NCBI GenBank assembly: GCA_937892105.1
Contig: CALAUZ010000218.1
Span: forward strand, 1-42,695
DNA length: 42,695 nt
DNA from: an uncultured Fretibacterium sp.
Lineage (GTDB): Bacteria > Synergistota > Synergistia > Synergistales > Aminobacteriaceae
Reading direction: 5' to 3'
Each line of letters begins with the position of its first letter. The first letter of the stretch is position 1. The notes beneath the pieces were generated by a model that ran no database searches, had not been told where the DNA came from, and was given only the letters and a program-made list of their open reading frames with translations. This document shows, piece by piece, positions 41,476 to 42,695 of this stretch. A program made the position numbers and the translations under genes.

Positions 41476-41619
41476 CTAACGATTGGGGCCTGCGTTAACG
41501 TGGCAATGCTTGCAGGAAAGGCTGCAAATGCTTCCTACATTGACCTGAAGGACACGTAACTTTTCCTCAGACACGGCAAAATCAGAACCATGTATACGGC
41601 TCACAAAAGGTTCAATCAC
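41476..41619 (-). pseudogene. Truncated radical SAM protein, arsenosugar-synthase (ArsS)-like N-terminus
   Basis: Starting at GTG 41,617-41,619 (GAGAGG upstream; GTGA overlap with the peroxidase-like gene), 47 residues read to EEKLRVLQVNVGSICSLSCK, then HCHVNAGPNR and TAG 41,476-41,478. The CSLSCKHC iron-sulfur CX3CX2C motif of radical SAM enzymes is intact. LQVNVG..C…CKHCHV.AGP is the characteristic opening of ArsS-type proteins, which normally run to over 300 residues. Everything after this point is missing; the next feature is tRNA-Leu, 35 bases beyond. The enzyme cannot be functional. Its gene order (Fe-S protein, peroxidase-like, radical SAM) matches arsenosugar-type clusters. Confidence 0.65.
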
Positions 41620-41948
41620 AACGACAAACCTCTCGTAACATTCTTCATCTGCACCCCATGAACGAGGGAAGCTCCTCCCCTGATTGCACATGCAACGTGG
41701 ACAGCTTCAGTCATCTGTTCCTCATTAGCCCCATTCTCCAAGCAGCTCTGAGTGTAAGCATCAATGCAATACGGACACTGGACAGCATGAGCGACAGCTA
41801 AAGCAATCAAAGCCTTCTCGCGTTTCGTTAAAGCACCAGATTCGAATACCCCCTTATAATATGCAAAAAATTTGTCCCACAGTCCTTGTGCAAATTCACC
41901 CATCGTTGAGAATTTTCCCAAGTCTTCAGGGTTGTAGTAAGTCTCCAT
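41616..41948 (-). CDS. Arsenosugar biosynthesis-associated AhpD/CMD-like peroxidase
   Basis: This 110-residue carboxymuconolactone-decarboxylase/AhpD-fold protein reads METYYNPEDLGKFSTMGEFA, then FESGALTKREKALIALAVAH, AVQCPYCIDAYTQSCLENGA, TEAVHVACAIRGGASLVHG. The CxxC pair with the adjacent His (CPYC…) is the redox centre of AhpD-like proteins. The METYY.P.DL.KF start and the neighbours mark the subgroup that accompanies ArsS-type radical SAM proteins. It starts with AGGAGG and is in an operon between the Fe-S protein and the truncated radical SAM gene. Confidence 0.85.
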   Translation of the reverse strand: METYYNPEDLGKFSTMGEFAQGLWDKFFAYYKGVFESGALTKREKALIALAVAHAVQCPYCIDAYTQSCLENGANEEQMTEAVHVACAIRGGASLVHGVQMKNVTRGLSL

Positions 41949-41953
41949 AACGT

Positions 41954-42695
41954 TTATTCCTCCTTTAGTCTGCCTGCCATAAACAGTCTGTTACGCAGGT
42001 TATGTTTCCATTCAGATACTTCACCGTTTCCGAAGATAAGGTCGAGAATGTGAATGCTCCTGTGTATCCCGTCAATACCCATTGCAGATCGGCATGATGC
42101 ACAGTATGACACTATAACGTTGCAAGGTGCTTCGTTGGCTCTCTCCCTCATACATTGATGGCCAAACGATGAACTTCCCGCAATGATTGCCCTGCTTCCG
42201 CCGCAGCACTTCATCTTTGCATCGGAAAACTCTCTCACAGTAACACCAAGATAGTGCAGAATTTCACGTACACTTGCGGCAATCTCTAACGTACTCGTGC
42301 AGGAATCCTGAACAGCAGCCTCAAATCCTGAATATTTCCCCCTTAGCCTTTCGGGAAGCCCGTGTTCCATGATGATGGGCCAGATGGATAATATATTCCT
42401 GCCCTCACTGTACGCCTTGAGTATCCTGTAACAATTCTGACAGGCTGTTGCCACCGTCTTAGCGTTCATCACGTCAAGTTCATGGTTCACGCTTGCAATT
42501 CTGCGCAGGAAAGTCTCCGTATCTCCCATCAGCTTCAATGGTTTTGCACAACACGCGGTTATGATACCGCAATCTCCAATGTTCCCCCTCAGATAATCAC
42601 GTACATTGAACACGTAAGAAGGATTATAGCCCGTAAGACTGCAACCTGGAAAAACACGGTATCCGCTTTTCCTGTTGAACGCCTGAGAAGCCTTG
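41954..42695 (-). CDS. CCG-domain (heterodisulfide-reductase-like) Fe-S binding protein, 5' end beyond the window
   Basis: The frame is open to the window edge (reading …RKSGYRVFPGCSLTGYNPSY at its start), so the usual start near 42,613 is not the true N-terminus. Cysteine motifs are GCSLTGY, TACCAKPLKLMGD, TACQNCYRIL, MKCCGGSRAI and VSYCASCRSAMG. This fits CCG/DUF166-like domains of the heterodisulfide reductase subunit B type, which bind Fe-S clusters and act in electron transfer. It precedes the AhpD-like and radical SAM genes and probably supplies electrons to, or otherwise assists, that pathway. Confidence 0.8.
   Translation of the reverse strand, partial: KASQAFNRKSGYRVFPGCSLTGYNPSYVFNVRDYLRGNIGDCGIITACCAKPLKLMGDTETFLRRIASVNHELDVMNAKTVATACQNCYRILKAYSEGRNILSIWPIIMEHGLPERLRGKYSGFEAAVQDSCTSTLEIAASVREILHYLGVTVREFSDAKMKCCGGSRAIIAGSSSFGHQCMRERANEAPCNVIVSYCASCRSAMGIDGIHRSIHILDLIFGNGEVSEWKHNLRNRLFMAGRLKEE

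Noticed and set aside
41476..41478. Stop of the radical SAM fragment as a selenocysteine codon
   Set aside because: The codon is TAG, not TGA, and nothing resembling the rest of the gene follows before the tRNA.

Overview
The window looks like a chromosomal segment of a host-associated, amino-acid/organic-acid-using bacterium of the phylum Synergistota. The taxon is inferred, not proven. The support is a C-terminal sorting signal of the Synergist-CTERM type (GGCNSG, a membrane helix, then a basic end) near 9,270-9,330, a TRAP-type organic-acid transporter, an arsenosugar-type gene set, and large secreted proteins with Ig-like or leucine-rich repeats. Base composition and codon use are fairly even across the housekeeping genes. 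Small AT-richer islands mark mobile or decaying DNA.

Layout. 1-1,480: a decayed surface-protein gene split by a ~0.7 kb insertion that carries a small secreted-protein gene. 1,492-4,372: a phospholipase-D-like synthase, a VTT-family membrane protein, a DUF4160/DUF2442 pair and a paralogue of the small secreted protein. 4,436-8,803: a thiamin salvage operon on the minus strand (thiM, thiE, HAD phosphatase, thiD-tenA fusion, thiN) behind a TPP riboswitch. 8,956-11,610: a cold-shock gene, then the wreck of a secreted M4 metallopeptidase. 11,818-18,440: a secreted protein of unknown role, 2-keto-3-deoxygluconate kinase, a DctPQM TRAP transporter and a broken zinc-dependent dehydrogenase. 18,505-20,840: remnants of phage tail genes and a MITE-like element. 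20,983-27,016: a cytidylate-kinase-like protein, a beta-hydroxyacid dehydrogenase plus four-carbon sugar-acid kinase pair, a degenerate CCA-transferase-like protein and mnmE. 26,939-29,662: an unusual acyltransferase/FAD-oxidoreductase fusion. 29,763-32,028: ilvBN. 32,103-34,565: an SGNH + MBOAT pair for surface-glycan acetylation whose first gene begins with heptanucleotide repeats. 34,623-38,879: a giant papain-like protease with Ig-like repeats. 39,240-41,441: purC, purF and tRNA-Leu. 41,476-42,695: an arsenosugar-type cluster whose radical SAM gene is cut short beside the tRNA.

How the genes work together. Three themes stand out. First, thiamin salvage that appears to run TMP to thiamin to TPP, with the HAD protein as the likely TMP phosphatase and ThiN as pyrophosphokinase. 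Second, uptake and oxidation/phosphorylation of sugar acids (TRAP transporter, KdgK, GarR/LtnD-like dehydrogenase, OtnK-like kinase). Third, a variable cell surface: decayed adhesin and protease genes, a multi-Ig-domain cysteine protease, and a glycan O-acetylation operon.

The most striking signal is at 32,112-32,168. Four copies of GTCAGCA lie between a plausible GTG start and the membrane-anchored SGNH protein. As sequenced, the reading frame from GTG stops at TAG just after the repeats. Removing one repeat, or adding two, joins it exactly to the SGNH frame. That is the signature of a phase-variable contingency locus.
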